Of a stretch of DNA of 64,000 nt, positions 10,611 to 19,079 are shown piece after piece. The DNA lies in the IMG/VR virus record IMGVR_UViG_3300040751_004835, positions 27,375 to 91,374 of that record; one strand, 5' to 3'. Position 1 is the stretch's first letter, and every line of letters starts with the position of its first letter. The stretch comes from a virus. The position numbers were made by a program, and so were the translations under genes. The notes below the pieces were generated by a model, which saw nothing but the letters and a program-made list of their open reading frames with translations, did not search any database and was not told the origin of the DNA.

Positions 10611-11422
10611 CACCAATTGTTGGTAAAATATGGTCTTTAATTAACAGCAAGGTTGGACCTATAGTTGCTATAGTTGTCCTAGCTTTTTTGCTTTTAAGGC
10701 AGTGCAACGTTTCTCAAAATGCCAAAAGGGAGGCTGAAAGAAATATGAACAACCTTCTGGCAGAGCAGGATAGCGTAAGAGAAGTTACCTCAAAGCTTGG
10801 AAACGTTCTTGCGGAAAAATCTGCTTTCCAATTAAAATACAATGAACTTTCAGAGGAGCAAGAGGATCTGATTAAACAACTAGAATTAGCTAAAAATAAA
10901 AAGCCTGGAGTTGTTATTGAGACCCAAGTGGTTTATAGAGACACAACAATTATAGTACCTGTTGAAAATGAGATTGGCGATAGTTCTTCGACTTTGAAGT
11001 TTGCTTACAATCCAACTTTGCCAGGAAATAATAGATTAATGGTCAATGGCAAATTACCTTATACTACAAGTGATACCTTAATAAATGGGTTAGAAAGAAC
11101 CTTGATTAACCCCGGTGTAGTTAATCTTACCATTGAGCAAAAGATAGATTTGGTAACTGGTTTATATAGAGATCCGAAAACAGATAGGCTATTTGTAAGA
11201 GCTTCCACTACCTTCCCAGGCATTTCGTTTAATGATATAAATGCTTTGGATATGGTCGATGACCCAGGTACACGAAAAGCACTGAGGGGAGCAAGAAAAC
11301 CTTTTGGTATCGGTGTTAATGTAGGTTATGGTATGCTCCTTACAATGGATGGGTATCAAGCAGGGCCTATCATAGGAGTTGGCTTGCACTACTCACCAAA
11401 ATTCCTGCAGTTTGGTAAATAA
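10607..11422 (+). CDS. membrane-anchored coiled-coil protein
   Basis: 271 aa. Residues about 15-33 (VGPIVAIVVLAFLLLRQC) are a single N-terminal transmembrane segment, followed by a helical, Glu/Lys-rich coiled coil to about residue 100. A periplasmic-type beta domain and a C-terminal hydrophobic Gly-rich part (PFGIGVNVGYGMLLTMDGYQ), reminiscent of an outer-membrane beta strand, come next. The arrangement (anchor, coiled coil, envelope-spanning part) resembles phage spanins or envelope-interacting proteins, but no spanin lipobox or known family is visible. Start overlaps the preceding stop. Confidence 0.5.
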   Translation: MTPIVGKIWSLINSKVGPIVAIVVLAFLLLRQCNVSQNAKREAERNMNNLLAEQDSVREVTSKLGNVLAEKSAFQLKYNELSEEQEDLIKQLELAKNKKPGVVIETQVVYRDTTIIVPVENEIGDSSSTLKFAYNPTLPGNNRLMVNGKLPYTTSDTLINGLERTLINPGVVNLTIEQKIDLVTGLYRDPKTDRLFVRASTTFPGISFNDINALDMVDDPGTRKALRGARKPFGIGVNVGYGMLLTMDGYQAGPIIGVGLHYSPKFLQFGK

Positions 11423-11433
11423 AGAAAGATAAA

Positions 11434-13929
11434 ATGGCATTTTCAAGCACATCAAAATACGTTCAGCTTACTCCTTACTTGGTAATGGAGTATAGATATG
11501 CAGATCAACCAAACCCAGAGGCATATTTTGTCAACACCGGATCTCCATCAATTGGTTTTAATAAGTTGATCAATGGTGTGCTGGAAGATGATAACGGACA
11601 GCCTTCTAACGATGTACAGATAATGAACCTCGACGAGGATCAATCTGTAACACAAAATACCCGTAATAATAGCGTTGTACAAACTAACCAAAATACGTTT
11701 ATAACTCTTGATCCAGGACTTGTAGTACCTTACAATGATTTTAATTCAGATCTTACAGATACTGCAGATCTCCCTATTACATTTCCTTCTAATATTCAAG
11801 TGATTTATGACTCTGTAAGGTATCACATTCTTGCTGGATATAACCTAAATAATATTGATGGTCTTGTTCTTCAGATTCAGTATCTTGATGTAAACGGATC
11901 TCATGTAACATTTTCGCAGATTAAATTATCGAAGGGTTCTTCCCAGACTTACACATTGAGTCCAAATCCTCTGACGATTGGGTCTAATATTTTCGACAAA
12001 TATTACGAAGTTAAGATACCAAGTCTCGTTGACATGAACAACAAGTACGGTGCAGCTACAGCTTCAAATAAGTCAAAAACTTTAGCTGGATTAACTAGTA
12101 AGAGCGGTCGGGGATATCAAACAGCAGCTCCGATAAGGATTAAAGCCTACGAGATTTTAAGTACAACAACCACCAATGGCTATGACACCTATGGCACGAA
12201 TCTTCTGGCAGCTCTTTCTCTTGAGTCTACTGACCCATTTAAGAATATAGGTGCCTATATTGCACCGTCTGACCAGGGTGACTACTTTGAGTATTTTGCT
12301 ACTGATGATGGTGGATTTCCGGAAGATTTCATCCTCTTCCAAAATTCTATTGGAAATAGTTACTACCTAAATCATACTATTGAAACCCTTGAGCAAGTTG
12401 GAGGGGCACTGCTAAATACATCTAATTTTAGTAATATCCAAACCACTGCCTATGATGTTCCGAACCTTTTAAGGCCTATTGTTAGATACCCACAGGTTGC
12501 TTCTTCTTTTACCTTGAGATACACCATGACTCTGGTTAATAACAAAGATCAATCAAGGCTTATCAGAATTGCAACCTACACTTCTACTGATGTGAGTAGA
12601 TATGGTGCTGAAATTCAGCCATTGCAACTTCAGGTTCTTCCTCAGCAGCAAAAGATTTACAACAAGGTGGCTGGTAGCACAAACATATCGGTTCCAAGCA
12701 GCGGAATAACACCCAGTCAGATTACAAAATTTGCAAATGTTTTTGTTGACAGGACCTTAGTAAACACCTCACTTACCAATCTGGTTGTAAATGGGAGTAC
12801 CTTGAGAGAAGACACCTCTAACCAAACTACGGCTAGTGCAGCAATTTCTTACGGGGTTGGTCAAGCATACATTACTATTTCTCCTTTTGATAACTATTAT
12901 AAGTTTACATTTTTCCAAAAGGCAAATGACGGGACTACTAAAAATATAGATCTTTCCTCTTCTGGCGAATATTCAATGGTATTTGTTGACAACCAGAATA
13001 AGAAGGTTAGTGCTCCATCAATAGCTGATAATAATATTGCTAAACCTGCAAAGGGGGAACTAGCCTTTAAAATAGATGAAACCCTATCAACGCAAATATT
13101 GCAGTTTACCAATAAGAAGTTTTATATTTCTAATAGGCCTAGGGTTGAAGCAAACACAGGTAATGATGGAAACGCTTCTGCTTTGAGCAACTTAAGATCA
13201 CAAGTACAGTCTAGAACAACCTCTTTTAATAGATCTGTATCTGATATTTCTGTTTCTTCTCAAAACAACCAAGCAAAGATTGGAACTGCTAACATTTCAG
13301 CTAAATCCTCCTCGGTTTTATATTGGGGAAATTGGATATTAGAAGACGAGACTGCTCCACAAGTAAGTGTTGATACTGATCTACAAACCGGAACTATTTC
13401 TTCTGGTGAGGCTACGATTGGAAATATTCTAGATCTCTTCCCAACACAAACAACCGGTCAATCCTCTTGGCAAGCATACGGGTCAACCTCTGGTAACAAT
13501 CAGGCAAATACTCCACAATCTGCAACGACAACAACTGGTGGATCCCAAACGAGTAATTTAAGTCCTGCAGAAATAAGGAGTTCTATAGCATCCGATGTCC
13601 AAGGTAAGATAGAATTGGAATGGTCGACCAACGATATACTCGCTTACTATTTGGATCCTTCTGGTGTTGGGTATAAGCTTTACGGAGGTATTAGTAAAGG
13701 TGTATTTTATCAAGCAGTAAGTGGAATATTCGATAACACTGCACTTGGTATCCTCTATAATTACGGGAACACTGGATTTGGAACCACCAATGGTGGAGCT
13801 GCAGCAAGCAACAATTCCAGCAATAATGCATCCGGAAACGATAGTGGAAGTAGTACTGCTTCTACAAGTGGAACCTCTGGGGGATCACAAGGGCCAAAGG
13901 GTACTTTACCATCATTTATAACCGTGTAA
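11434..13929 (+). CDS. large virion structural protein (831 aa)
   Basis: Soluble, Ser/Thr/Asn-rich, mostly beta-type composition. It opens with SSTSKYVQLTPYLVMEYRY, a start style I associate with baseplate-type structural proteins. The last ~90 residues are low complexity (Gly, Ser, Asn, Thr), suggesting a flexible tail. It lies between the membrane-anchored coiled-coil gene and the tube-like gene, so a baseplate or tail role fits. No enzymatic motif seen. Confidence 0.55.
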   Translation: MAFSSTSKYVQLTPYLVMEYRYADQPNPEAYFVNTGSPSIGFNKLINGVLEDDNGQPSNDVQIMNLDEDQSVTQNTRNNSVVQTNQNTFITLDPGLVVPYNDFNSDLTDTADLPITFPSNIQVIYDSVRYHILAGYNLNNIDGLVLQIQYLDVNGSHVTFSQIKLSKGSSQTYTLSPNPLTIGSNIFDKYYEVKIPSLVDMNNKYGAATASNKSKTLAGLTSKSGRGYQTAAPIRIKAYEILSTTTTNGYDTYGTNLLAALSLESTDPFKNIGAYIAPSDQGDYFEYFATDDGGFPEDFILFQNSIGNSYYLNHTIETLEQVGGALLNTSNFSNIQTTAYDVPNLLRPIVRYPQVASSFTLRYTMTLVNNKDQSRLIRIATYTSTDVSRYGAEIQPLQLQVLPQQQKIYNKVAGSTNISVPSSGITPSQITKFANVFVDRTLVNTSLTNLVVNGSTLREDTSNQTTASAAISYGVGQAYITISPFDNYYKFTFFQKANDGTTKNIDLSSSGEYSMVFVDNQNKKVSAPSIADNNIAKPAKGELAFKIDETLSTQILQFTNKKFYISNRPRVEANTGNDGNASALSNLRSQVQSRTTSFNRSVSDISVSSQNNQAKIGTANISAKSSSVLYWGNWILEDETAPQVSVDTDLQTGTISSGEATIGNILDLFPTQTTGQSSWQAYGSTSGNNQANTPQSATTTTGGSQTSNLSPAEIRSSIASDVQGKIELEWSTNDILAYYLDPSGVGYKLYGGISKGVFYQAVSGIFDNTALGILYNYGNTGFGTTNGGAAASNNSSNNASGNDSGSSTASTSGTSGGSQGPKGTLPSFITV

Positions 13930-13962
13930 CCGTGTCTTAAGAAAATTAAAATAATTTTATAA

Positions 13963-14523
13963 ATGGCTATATTAAACGCAAGAGCAAATAGCTTTTATTT
14001 CGTATTTCCGAAAGGATTCTTTCCCGAGAAGGTCCATGAGAAGTATATTGACTACTTAAAAAAGCAGCCTACCCCATACGATACTCTAACTTCGTATATG
14101 AATAGCACTATACAAAGTGTGACATTTCCTTCGGTTAGTATGGATTTGTCTGAACAGGTTAGAAATTTAGGTAAGAGGATTAACTATCAGAGTGCAACAC
14201 CGGTTCAGGATTTATTTAACAGGGAGTTCCAGGTTTCCTTTAGAATAGCAGAGGGGTTTGTAAATTACTTTATTATGCTAGAAACTGTTTTGGATTATCT
14301 GGATTTTAAGAATCCTGGTACATATATTCAAAATTTGCCACTTAGGACTTTGGATAATGAGGGTAATATCCTGACAACAGTTATGTTCAAAGAAGTGACC
14401 CTAACATCTTTCTCCGAACTAAACTTGAACTATACACAAAACACTCCTTCTGTTTACACATTTAATGTTGGGTTCAAATGTAACTATTTGGGTCTCGATC
14501 TTGAAATTGGTAAGGAAAGGTAA
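13963..14523 (+). CDS. tail tube-like protein
   Basis: 186 aa. The central part pairs hydrophobic beta-strands with charged turns: IQSVTFPSVSMDL near residue 50, then FQVSFRIAEGF and the closing strand block YTFNVGFKCNYLGLDLEIG. That is how T4 gp19-like tail-tube and related tube-initiator or terminator proteins are built. Length is close to gp19 (163 aa). The call rests on fold-like features and structural-gene context; a tail terminator or gp54-like initiator is equally possible. Confidence 0.42.
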   Translation: MAILNARANSFYFVFPKGFFPEKVHEKYIDYLKKQPTPYDTLTSYMNSTIQSVTFPSVSMDLSEQVRNLGKRINYQSATPVQDLFNREFQVSFRIAEGFVNYFIMLETVLDYLDFKNPGTYIQNLPLRTLDNEGNILTTVMFKEVTLTSFSELNLNYTQNTPSVYTFNVGFKCNYLGLDLEIGKER

Positions 14524-14533
14524 GATATATAAA
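14524..14533 (+). promoter_or_regulatory. putative late promoter element
   Basis: GATATATAAA, first base 29 nt before the ATG at 14553. It belongs to a recurring set of elements at near-constant distance from late-type genes and resembles the T4 late -10 box TATAAATA. Confidence 0.5.
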
Positions 14534-14552
14534 ATACAAAAAATACTAAGGT

Positions 14553-14798
14553 ATGAAGAAGTTCTCAGATTTAACCAAAATTAACGAAATGAAGTACGGT
14601 CAGCCAATGTACGGCGAGGATGACCTAAAGCAACATATGAAAGATCTTTTAGTCGCTGCATCTGGCAATGACCAGAGAGTGTTAAACGATATTGTTGATT
14701 GCTTAACTGATGATCAGATGAAAAAGTGCTATGACAAACTGATCAACGATTACAACTACACTGGAAAGAAAGGTGAGGTTGTAAAGCCTAATATGTAA
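14553..14798 (+). CDS. small late protein with N-terminal capsid-targeting-like tag
   Basis: 81 aa. The start, MKKFSDLTKINE, has the recurrent tag form (Lys-rich, Phe, acidic, then an [LI]xE site, here INE). By analogy with T4 internal proteins, the prohead protease would cut after E12, leaving an approximately 69-residue, charged, mainly helical peptide (DLKQHMKDLLVAASGNDQRV). A strong terminator follows. Tag identity is inference from the repeated pattern in the window; the function of the mature part is unknown. Confidence 0.6.
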   Translation: MKKFSDLTKINEMKYGQPMYGEDDLKQHMKDLLVAASGNDQRVLNDIVDCLTDDQMKKCYDKLINDYNYTGKKGEVVKPNM

Positions 14799-14818
14799 AT
14801 CTAAATTCATTTAATTAA

Positions 14819-14846
14819 AGCCTTCCTATTTAGGAGGGCTTTTTTG
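14819..14846 (+). terminator. rho-independent terminator
   Basis: AGCCTTCC and GGAGGGCT form an 8-bp stem (one G-T pair) around the loop TATTTA, followed by six or more T. It closes the structural block ahead of the RuvC-like gene. Confidence 0.8.
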
Positions 14847-14850
14847 TGTT

Positions 14851-14860
14851 GATATATAAC
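14851..14860 (+). promoter_or_regulatory. putative late promoter element
   Basis: GATATATAAC immediately after the terminator and 33 nt before the TTG start at 14884. It could drive the nuclease and the RuBisCO-like cassette. Confidence 0.42.
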
Positions 14861-14883
14861 TTGTATTCTTAAACACGTTCATT

Positions 14884-15555
14884 TTGAAAACACTAGTCGG
14901 AATAGATTTTTCCCTCAATTCACCAGCATTTTGTATTTTAAGAGAAAACCAATTTACTTGGGGTTCCCTAACTAGGAGCGACCGGACTGCGGAATCCCTT
15001 AAGAAAAATACTAAAAAACCTTACTATGTTTTATCTGAAGACAAAACGGAAGACTATGTTCTTATGTTTATGTCAAAGGATAAAATGCCAGAAGACTACT
15101 CGGAAAGGGAAAGAATAAAGATAGATTATTTCCAGGAGCTCGTTGATGAATTTTGGTCTGAAATAGAAAATATCTGTGCAGGTGATGACATCATTGTAGC
15201 TATGGAAGGACTAAGTTTTGCCTCTAATGGTAATGCTTTGATTGATATCTCTATGGCCACAGCTCTACTCCGTAAGAAGATAGTTGACCACACAGGTAGC
15301 GATAATTTCTACGTTTATTCGCCAACTTCTATAAAGAAGTTCGCTTTTAAGGGAAATGCAAAAAAGCACGAACTTTATAATTCACTTCTTGATCGCAAAT
15401 TTCCAGAAACTAATTTAGGGTCTTTCACTAGTATTTTAGAAGAAAATAAGGACGAATGGATAACTCCCTCCGGTAATGTAAACAAGCCATTGGATGATAT
15501 TATAGATTCGACCTGGATATGTTTATTTTTATATGACTCAATCAAAGAAGGTTAA
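14884..15555 (+). CDS. RuvC-like resolvase / RNase H-fold nuclease
   Basis: 223 aa, starting at TTG. The RNase H-like fold is indicated by a first strand with an acidic residue (TLVGIDFSLNSPAF, D8), a second acidic site in the strand VAMEGLSFASNGNA, a RuvC-like helix with KKFAFKGNAKKHELYN, and a C-terminal DDIIDSTWI that supplies the last acids. This matches the D-E-D/D pattern of RuvC-type Holliday-junction resolvases. It would cut branched DNA during recombination or before packaging, perhaps doing the job of T4 gp49. The end overlaps the next gene by 23 nt. Confidence 0.65.
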   Translation: MKTLVGIDFSLNSPAFCILRENQFTWGSLTRSDRTAESLKKNTKKPYYVLSEDKTEDYVLMFMSKDKMPEDYSERERIKIDYFQELVDEFWSEIENICAGDDIIVAMEGLSFASNGNALIDISMATALLRKKIVDHTGSDNFYVYSPTSIKKFAFKGNAKKHELYNSLLDRKFPETNLGSFTSILEENKDEWITPSGNVNKPLDDIIDSTWICLFLYDSIKEG

Positions 15556-16264
15556 CATTCTTATTCCTCTCGGAGGTGCTGGAAGGAGATTCAGCGACGC
15601 TGGATACTTACAGATAAAGCCATTTATAGACGTCAGCGGAGAAACGATGATTAGGTCTGTGATCAAAAACCTAAATCATCAAGATGCACACTTTGTATTT
15701 GTGATAAACGAGGAATATATTTCTCCCACAGAATTTGAATCCCATATATCAGACATGGGAATATCGTTTGAGGTTTTCTCAACCCCAACCCTAACACAAG
15801 GACCAGCTTCAACAGTTCTCTTTGCAAGTCAGTCGATTGATAACGATTTACCCCTTATTGTTGTTAACTGTGATCAGATTATTCTGGATTTCAATCTGGA
15901 CTTCATTTTAGATTTTGCAAGAACTACGGGGTGTGATGGATTGTTGGGATGTTTTCTTTCCTCTTCTAAAAAGAACAGCTATGTTAAGTTAGATCCAAAC
16001 GGAGAGGTCTGTGATGTGAAGGAAAAAATTGTGATTTCCAACATTGCTACTAACGGGTTACATTTTTGGAAGCACGGCAAATACTTTGTAGAAAGTGCGG
16101 AACAAATGATAGCAGCAAACGATCGATATAATAATGAGTTCTACGTTGCACCTACCTACAATTACATGATAAAAAGTGGAAAGAAAATATTGCCCTTCTT
16201 CTATAACCTTCACTTTCCGATAGGTACCCCAGAGGACCTGGATAAATTTTTAAAGTTGGTTTAG
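15533..16264 (+). CDS. sugar-phosphate nucleotidyltransferase-like protein
   Basis: 243 aa. The N-terminus, ILIPLGGAGRRFSDAGY followed by KPFIDV, is the nucleotide-binding signature (LxGGxGxRF...KP) of the NTP_transferase family. VVNCDQII near residue 105 supplies the metal-binding Asp. Such enzymes join a sugar or polyol phosphate to an NTP. The protein is about the length of a single-domain member with no left-handed helix domain. It is the first gene of the cassette leading to the RuBisCO-like protein, and its start lies inside the RuvC-like gene. The substrate cannot be read from the sequence; CTP, GTP or UTP with an unusual phosphate is possible. Confidence 0.75.
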   Translation: MTQSKKVNILIPLGGAGRRFSDAGYLQIKPFIDVSGETMIRSVIKNLNHQDAHFVFVINEEYISPTEFESHISDMGISFEVFSTPTLTQGPASTVLFASQSIDNDLPLIVVNCDQIILDFNLDFILDFARTTGCDGLLGCFLSSSKKNSYVKLDPNGEVCDVKEKIVISNIATNGLHFWKHGKYFVESAEQMIAANDRYNNEFYVAPTYNYMIKSGKKILPFFYNLHFPIGTPEDLDKFLKLV

Positions 16265-16267
16265 TTT

Positions 16268-16591
16268 ATGGAAGTTTATAGAATTGAAGATATGGAGGGA
16301 GGTTGGTATGCTGGAGATTTCTCCCCAGTAGCTTACCAAACTAGTGATTTTGAGATTTGTTATAAAAAGCACTTCAAGGGCGAAGAGTGGCCAAAACATT
16401 ACCATAAGGAAGCGGATGAAATAAACTTCCTCAGATCGGGTAAAATGATTATACAAGGACGGGAATTAAATTCGGGGGATGTGTTTATTCTAAGGAAAGA
16501 TGAAATTGCTGACCCCGTATTTTTGGAAGACTGTGAAGTTTTTATAGTTAAGACCCCCTCGGTTCCTGGTGATAAATTTGTAATTGAATGA
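16268..16591 (+). CDS. cupin-domain protein
   Basis: 107 aa, a single small cupin. The metal motif is visible as KHYHKEADEINFLRSGK (HxH, then E, then G), followed by the second half GRELNSGDVFILRKDEIADP. Small cupins of this kind act as isomerases or epimerases, or bind a sugar or acid ligand. It is placed 3 nt after the nucleotidyltransferase and its stop overlaps the RuBisCO-like start (ATGA), so it is probably translated with that protein and may act on the same metabolite. Confidence 0.75.
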   Translation: MEVYRIEDMEGGWYAGDFSPVAYQTSDFEICYKKHFKGEEWPKHYHKEADEINFLRSGKMIIQGRELNSGDVFILRKDEIADPVFLEDCEVFIVKTPSVPGDKFVIE

Positions 16592-17823
16592 TAAGCATTT
16601 TTAAAAATAAGGCGGATTTCGATACATCCCAGTATTTTATAGTCAAATACTTTTTGGAAGCTAAAACTTCTTTGAGAGAAGCTTCCTGGAATTTGGCTAT
16701 AGGTCAAAGTATAGGTAACCCGAATAATAGGAGCGAGTGGGAAACCGATGAGATGTTTGAAAATCACAGTTGCTTTATTCTTGCAAACGAAGAAGATCTT
16801 GCCCAACTAAAAGAGGGCGAGATCGAGATAGCTTTTCCTCTAGCAAATCTTAATTTGGAAGAAGACGGGATCTCTCAAATACTTTGTCATATAGCTGGTG
16901 GTCAGGTTGACATAGAGGAAGTAAGACAATGTCATGTCTTGGACATTTCTTTGCCTGAGGATGCTGAGAGATCATTTTCTTTAAATCCGGCCTATGGTAT
17001 TGATGGATGGAGGAAATTTAATGGTATAAACCAAAGACCTTTCTTAGGTGGAATAGTTAAACCTAAGGTTGGTATGTCTCCCTCTGTTCTTCTCGAAGCT
17101 GTGAAGGAAATGGTTTATGGTGGTGTGAATTTCATCAAAGAGGATGAATTACTTGCTAACCCTTCCCACTGCCCTCTTGAAGAAAGAGTACCTTTGATTT
17201 CATCCTGGTTAAAAGAGAATGCGCCCAACGTAATTTATTGCTTTTGCATAAATGGTGATAGTCCATATGCCTTAGAAAGAGCAAAATTTGTAGCAGATAA
17301 CGGTGGGAACGGAATACACATAAACGTGTGGAGTGGACTGGGAATTTATCGTGCTATTAGAAAGCAAAATCCAAATCTCTGGATACATTTCCAAAAGAGC
17401 GGAGATAAATTCTTTACTGACCGTAGGGCGCCAAACCACATTTACTGGCCGGTTTTGTGCAAGATCGCTGGATGGTCTGGAGTCGATTCGATCCATGCAG
17501 GAATGATCGGCGGTTATATGAGCCAAGATGAGCAGGAAATAAAAGATACCTTACAAACCCTTTGGAATTATAACATTGTTCCTGCTTTAAGCTGTGGTAT
17601 GCATCCAGGGCTTGTTGAGTATATTAATACAACAATAGGAAGCTTCGATTGGATGGCAAACGTTGGTGGTGCTATGCATGGACACCCTCAGGGGACTAGG
17701 ACTGGTGCCTTGGCAATGAGACAGTCTATCGATGGAGATCACGATCAACCTGAATATAAAGCAGCAATAGAAAAATGGGGTAACAAATGTTTCTCTGAAG
17801 ATCTAGACTATCGAATATTCTGA
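16588..17823 (+). CDS. RuBisCO-like protein (form IV-type RuBisCO large-subunit homologue)
   Basis: 411 aa, spanning both the N-terminal alpha/beta domain and the TIM barrel of the RuBisCO large chain. By eye (spinach numbering), KPK at K158/K160 equals K175/K177. GGVNFIKEDE supplies K184, D186 and E187, equal to the carbamylated K201 and the Mg ligands D203/E204. H267 matches H294 and H303 (SIHAG) matches H327; SCG and VGGA match the phosphate-binding glycine sites. Residues needed for carboxylation look changed: loop-6 K334 is Y310, R295 is F, N123 is G, and E60 is not found. The protein should therefore be a RuBisCO-like enolase or isomerase-type enzyme acting on a phosphorylated keto-sugar, not a CO2-fixing enzyme. 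It is coupled to cupin and nucleotidyltransferase genes. Substrate unknown. Confidence 0.85.
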   Translation: MISIFKNKADFDTSQYFIVKYFLEAKTSLREASWNLAIGQSIGNPNNRSEWETDEMFENHSCFILANEEDLAQLKEGEIEIAFPLANLNLEEDGISQILCHIAGGQVDIEEVRQCHVLDISLPEDAERSFSLNPAYGIDGWRKFNGINQRPFLGGIVKPKVGMSPSVLLEAVKEMVYGGVNFIKEDELLANPSHCPLEERVPLISSWLKENAPNVIYCFCINGDSPYALERAKFVADNGGNGIHINVWSGLGIYRAIRKQNPNLWIHFQKSGDKFFTDRRAPNHIYWPVLCKIAGWSGVDSIHAGMIGGYMSQDEQEIKDTLQTLWNYNIVPALSCGMHPGLVEYINTTIGSFDWMANVGGAMHGHPQGTRTGALAMRQSIDGDHDQPEYKAAIEKWGNKCFSEDLDYRIF

Positions 17824-17824
17824 T

Positions 17825-18259
17825 ATGAAGCTAATATCACATAGAGGTAATTTAAAAGGTCCAAATCCGGATAGAGAAAATACGATTGACTATATACAGG
17901 AAGCTCTTGATCTGGGGTATGATGTGGAGATCGACGTTTGGATCTCCGGAGCATCAATCTATTTGGGACACGATTCTCCAGAAACCAAAATACATCTTGC
18001 TTGGCTTTTAGAAAGAGGGGATAAGTTATGGATACATTGTAAAAACATATCAGCTATGGTTTATCTGAAGGAATATGGAGATCTCAATGTTTTTTGGCAC
18101 GAAAACGACAAGGTAACCCTTACCTCTAAATCTTTCATTTGGGCTTTTCCTGGGATGCAACCAATTAGCAAAAGCATTGCGGTTTTACCTGAGATGTACG
18201 AGGAGAAAGTTGATAGTTGTTGTGGTGTATGTTCTGATTATATTGTGAATTATTCATGA
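17825..18259 (+). CDS. GDPD-like phosphodiesterase domain protein (short)
   Basis: 144 aa. The glycerophosphodiester phosphodiesterase signature is present: HRG at residues 5-7, ENT (about residue 19), DVEIDVW with the E-x-D metal ligands (about residue 34), and GHD (about residue 48). The family is usually 230 aa or longer, so this is a compact or half-barrel version lacking much of the C-terminal half; activity is uncertain. It starts 1 nt after the RuBisCO-like gene and its stop overlaps the next start. A role in handling a phosphodiester-linked glycan or polyol would fit the cassette. Confidence 0.65.
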   Translation: MKLISHRGNLKGPNPDRENTIDYIQEALDLGYDVEIDVWISGASIYLGHDSPETKIHLAWLLERGDKLWIHCKNISAMVYLKEYGDLNVFWHENDKVTLTSKSFIWAFPGMQPISKSIAVLPEMYEEKVDSCCGVCSDYIVNYS

Positions 18260-19038
18260 GGATTGCCTTACTACTTCCTGGTCAAATAAGGGAAGCTCAG
18301 GATTCCTTCCCGTTTATCAAGTCAGAAATTTTAGATAAGTACGATACTGATGTTTTCATATCAACCTGGAATCCTTCCGGTGAAATCAACCAGTCTCTTC
18401 ATGCTGAAACTAAGGACCTAGTGGATTCCTTAACTATTGACGATCTTATAAAGATGTATTCACCTAAGCATTTGAAGACTGACGATTTTGGTTCTGCTGC
18501 GATTAAAAGGTTTATTGACAGAGCTTGGTCGTATGAAAAGTTTGGTCCACAGACTGGTGAGATCAACCCAGTGTCTGTTTTTTTGATGTGGTATAAAATT
18601 AGACAAGCTTTCTCCCTGATGGAAGAATATGAAATCCAGGTAGGTCAAAAGTACGATTGCGTCATCAAGGGAAGAATGGATATTAAGATCCACAATGAAT
18701 TGAATTTAGGACGGGACTTGGATAAGATCAACGTCCCTCCTGGGTTTGATTGGAAGGGTGGAGTAAATGATATATTGGCTTGGGGTGGCAGAGAATCAAT
18801 GGAACATTACTGCAAAATGTTCGACTATCTGGAGGAGTATATTATATCCGATATTTACTTCCACCCTGAAACTTTACTAAGATATCACATAGAAAGTTCT
18901 GAATTTGGTTTATCTAGGCCGTTTGTCAAAGTTTCACTCCGAGGTAAGAATGTTTGGGAGACCGAAGTATCAGAAAACGAAATAGATGAAAAAAGTTTTG
19001 GATATATAATGTCTAGGGGAAACATTTGGGACACTTAG
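18256..19038 (+). CDS. glycosyltransferase-like protein
   Basis: 260 aa. It begins with a nucleotide-sugar-type strand-loop (MRIALLLPGQIREAQDSFPF) and has YDCVIKGRMDIKI near residue 135, resembling the R-x-D motif of WavE/capsule-type glycosyltransferases common in phages. A helical middle holds many aromatic residues. It is the last gene of the coupled cassette. It may attach the product made by the upstream enzymes to a glycan or protein; this is inference from context. Confidence 0.5.
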   Translation: MRIALLLPGQIREAQDSFPFIKSEILDKYDTDVFISTWNPSGEINQSLHAETKDLVDSLTIDDLIKMYSPKHLKTDDFGSAAIKRFIDRAWSYEKFGPQTGEINPVSVFLMWYKIRQAFSLMEEYEIQVGQKYDCVIKGRMDIKIHNELNLGRDLDKINVPPGFDWKGGVNDILAWGGRESMEHYCKMFDYLEEYIISDIYFHPETLLRYHIESSEFGLSRPFVKVSLRGKNVWETEVSENEIDEKSFGYIMSRGNIWDT

Positions 19039-19079
19039 AGATTAAATAAAGGATTTTAAAAAATAATTAAGAGAAAATC

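Noticed and set aside
16399-16806. 135-codon reverse frame across the cupin and RuBisCO-like genes
   Set aside because: Antisense of two convincing coupled genes; no motif.
16588-17823. A true CO2-fixing RuBisCO
   Set aside because: By eye the loop-6 Lys (K334) is Tyr and the equivalents of R295, N123 and E60 are not kept, so the RuBisCO-like (form IV) reading is better.
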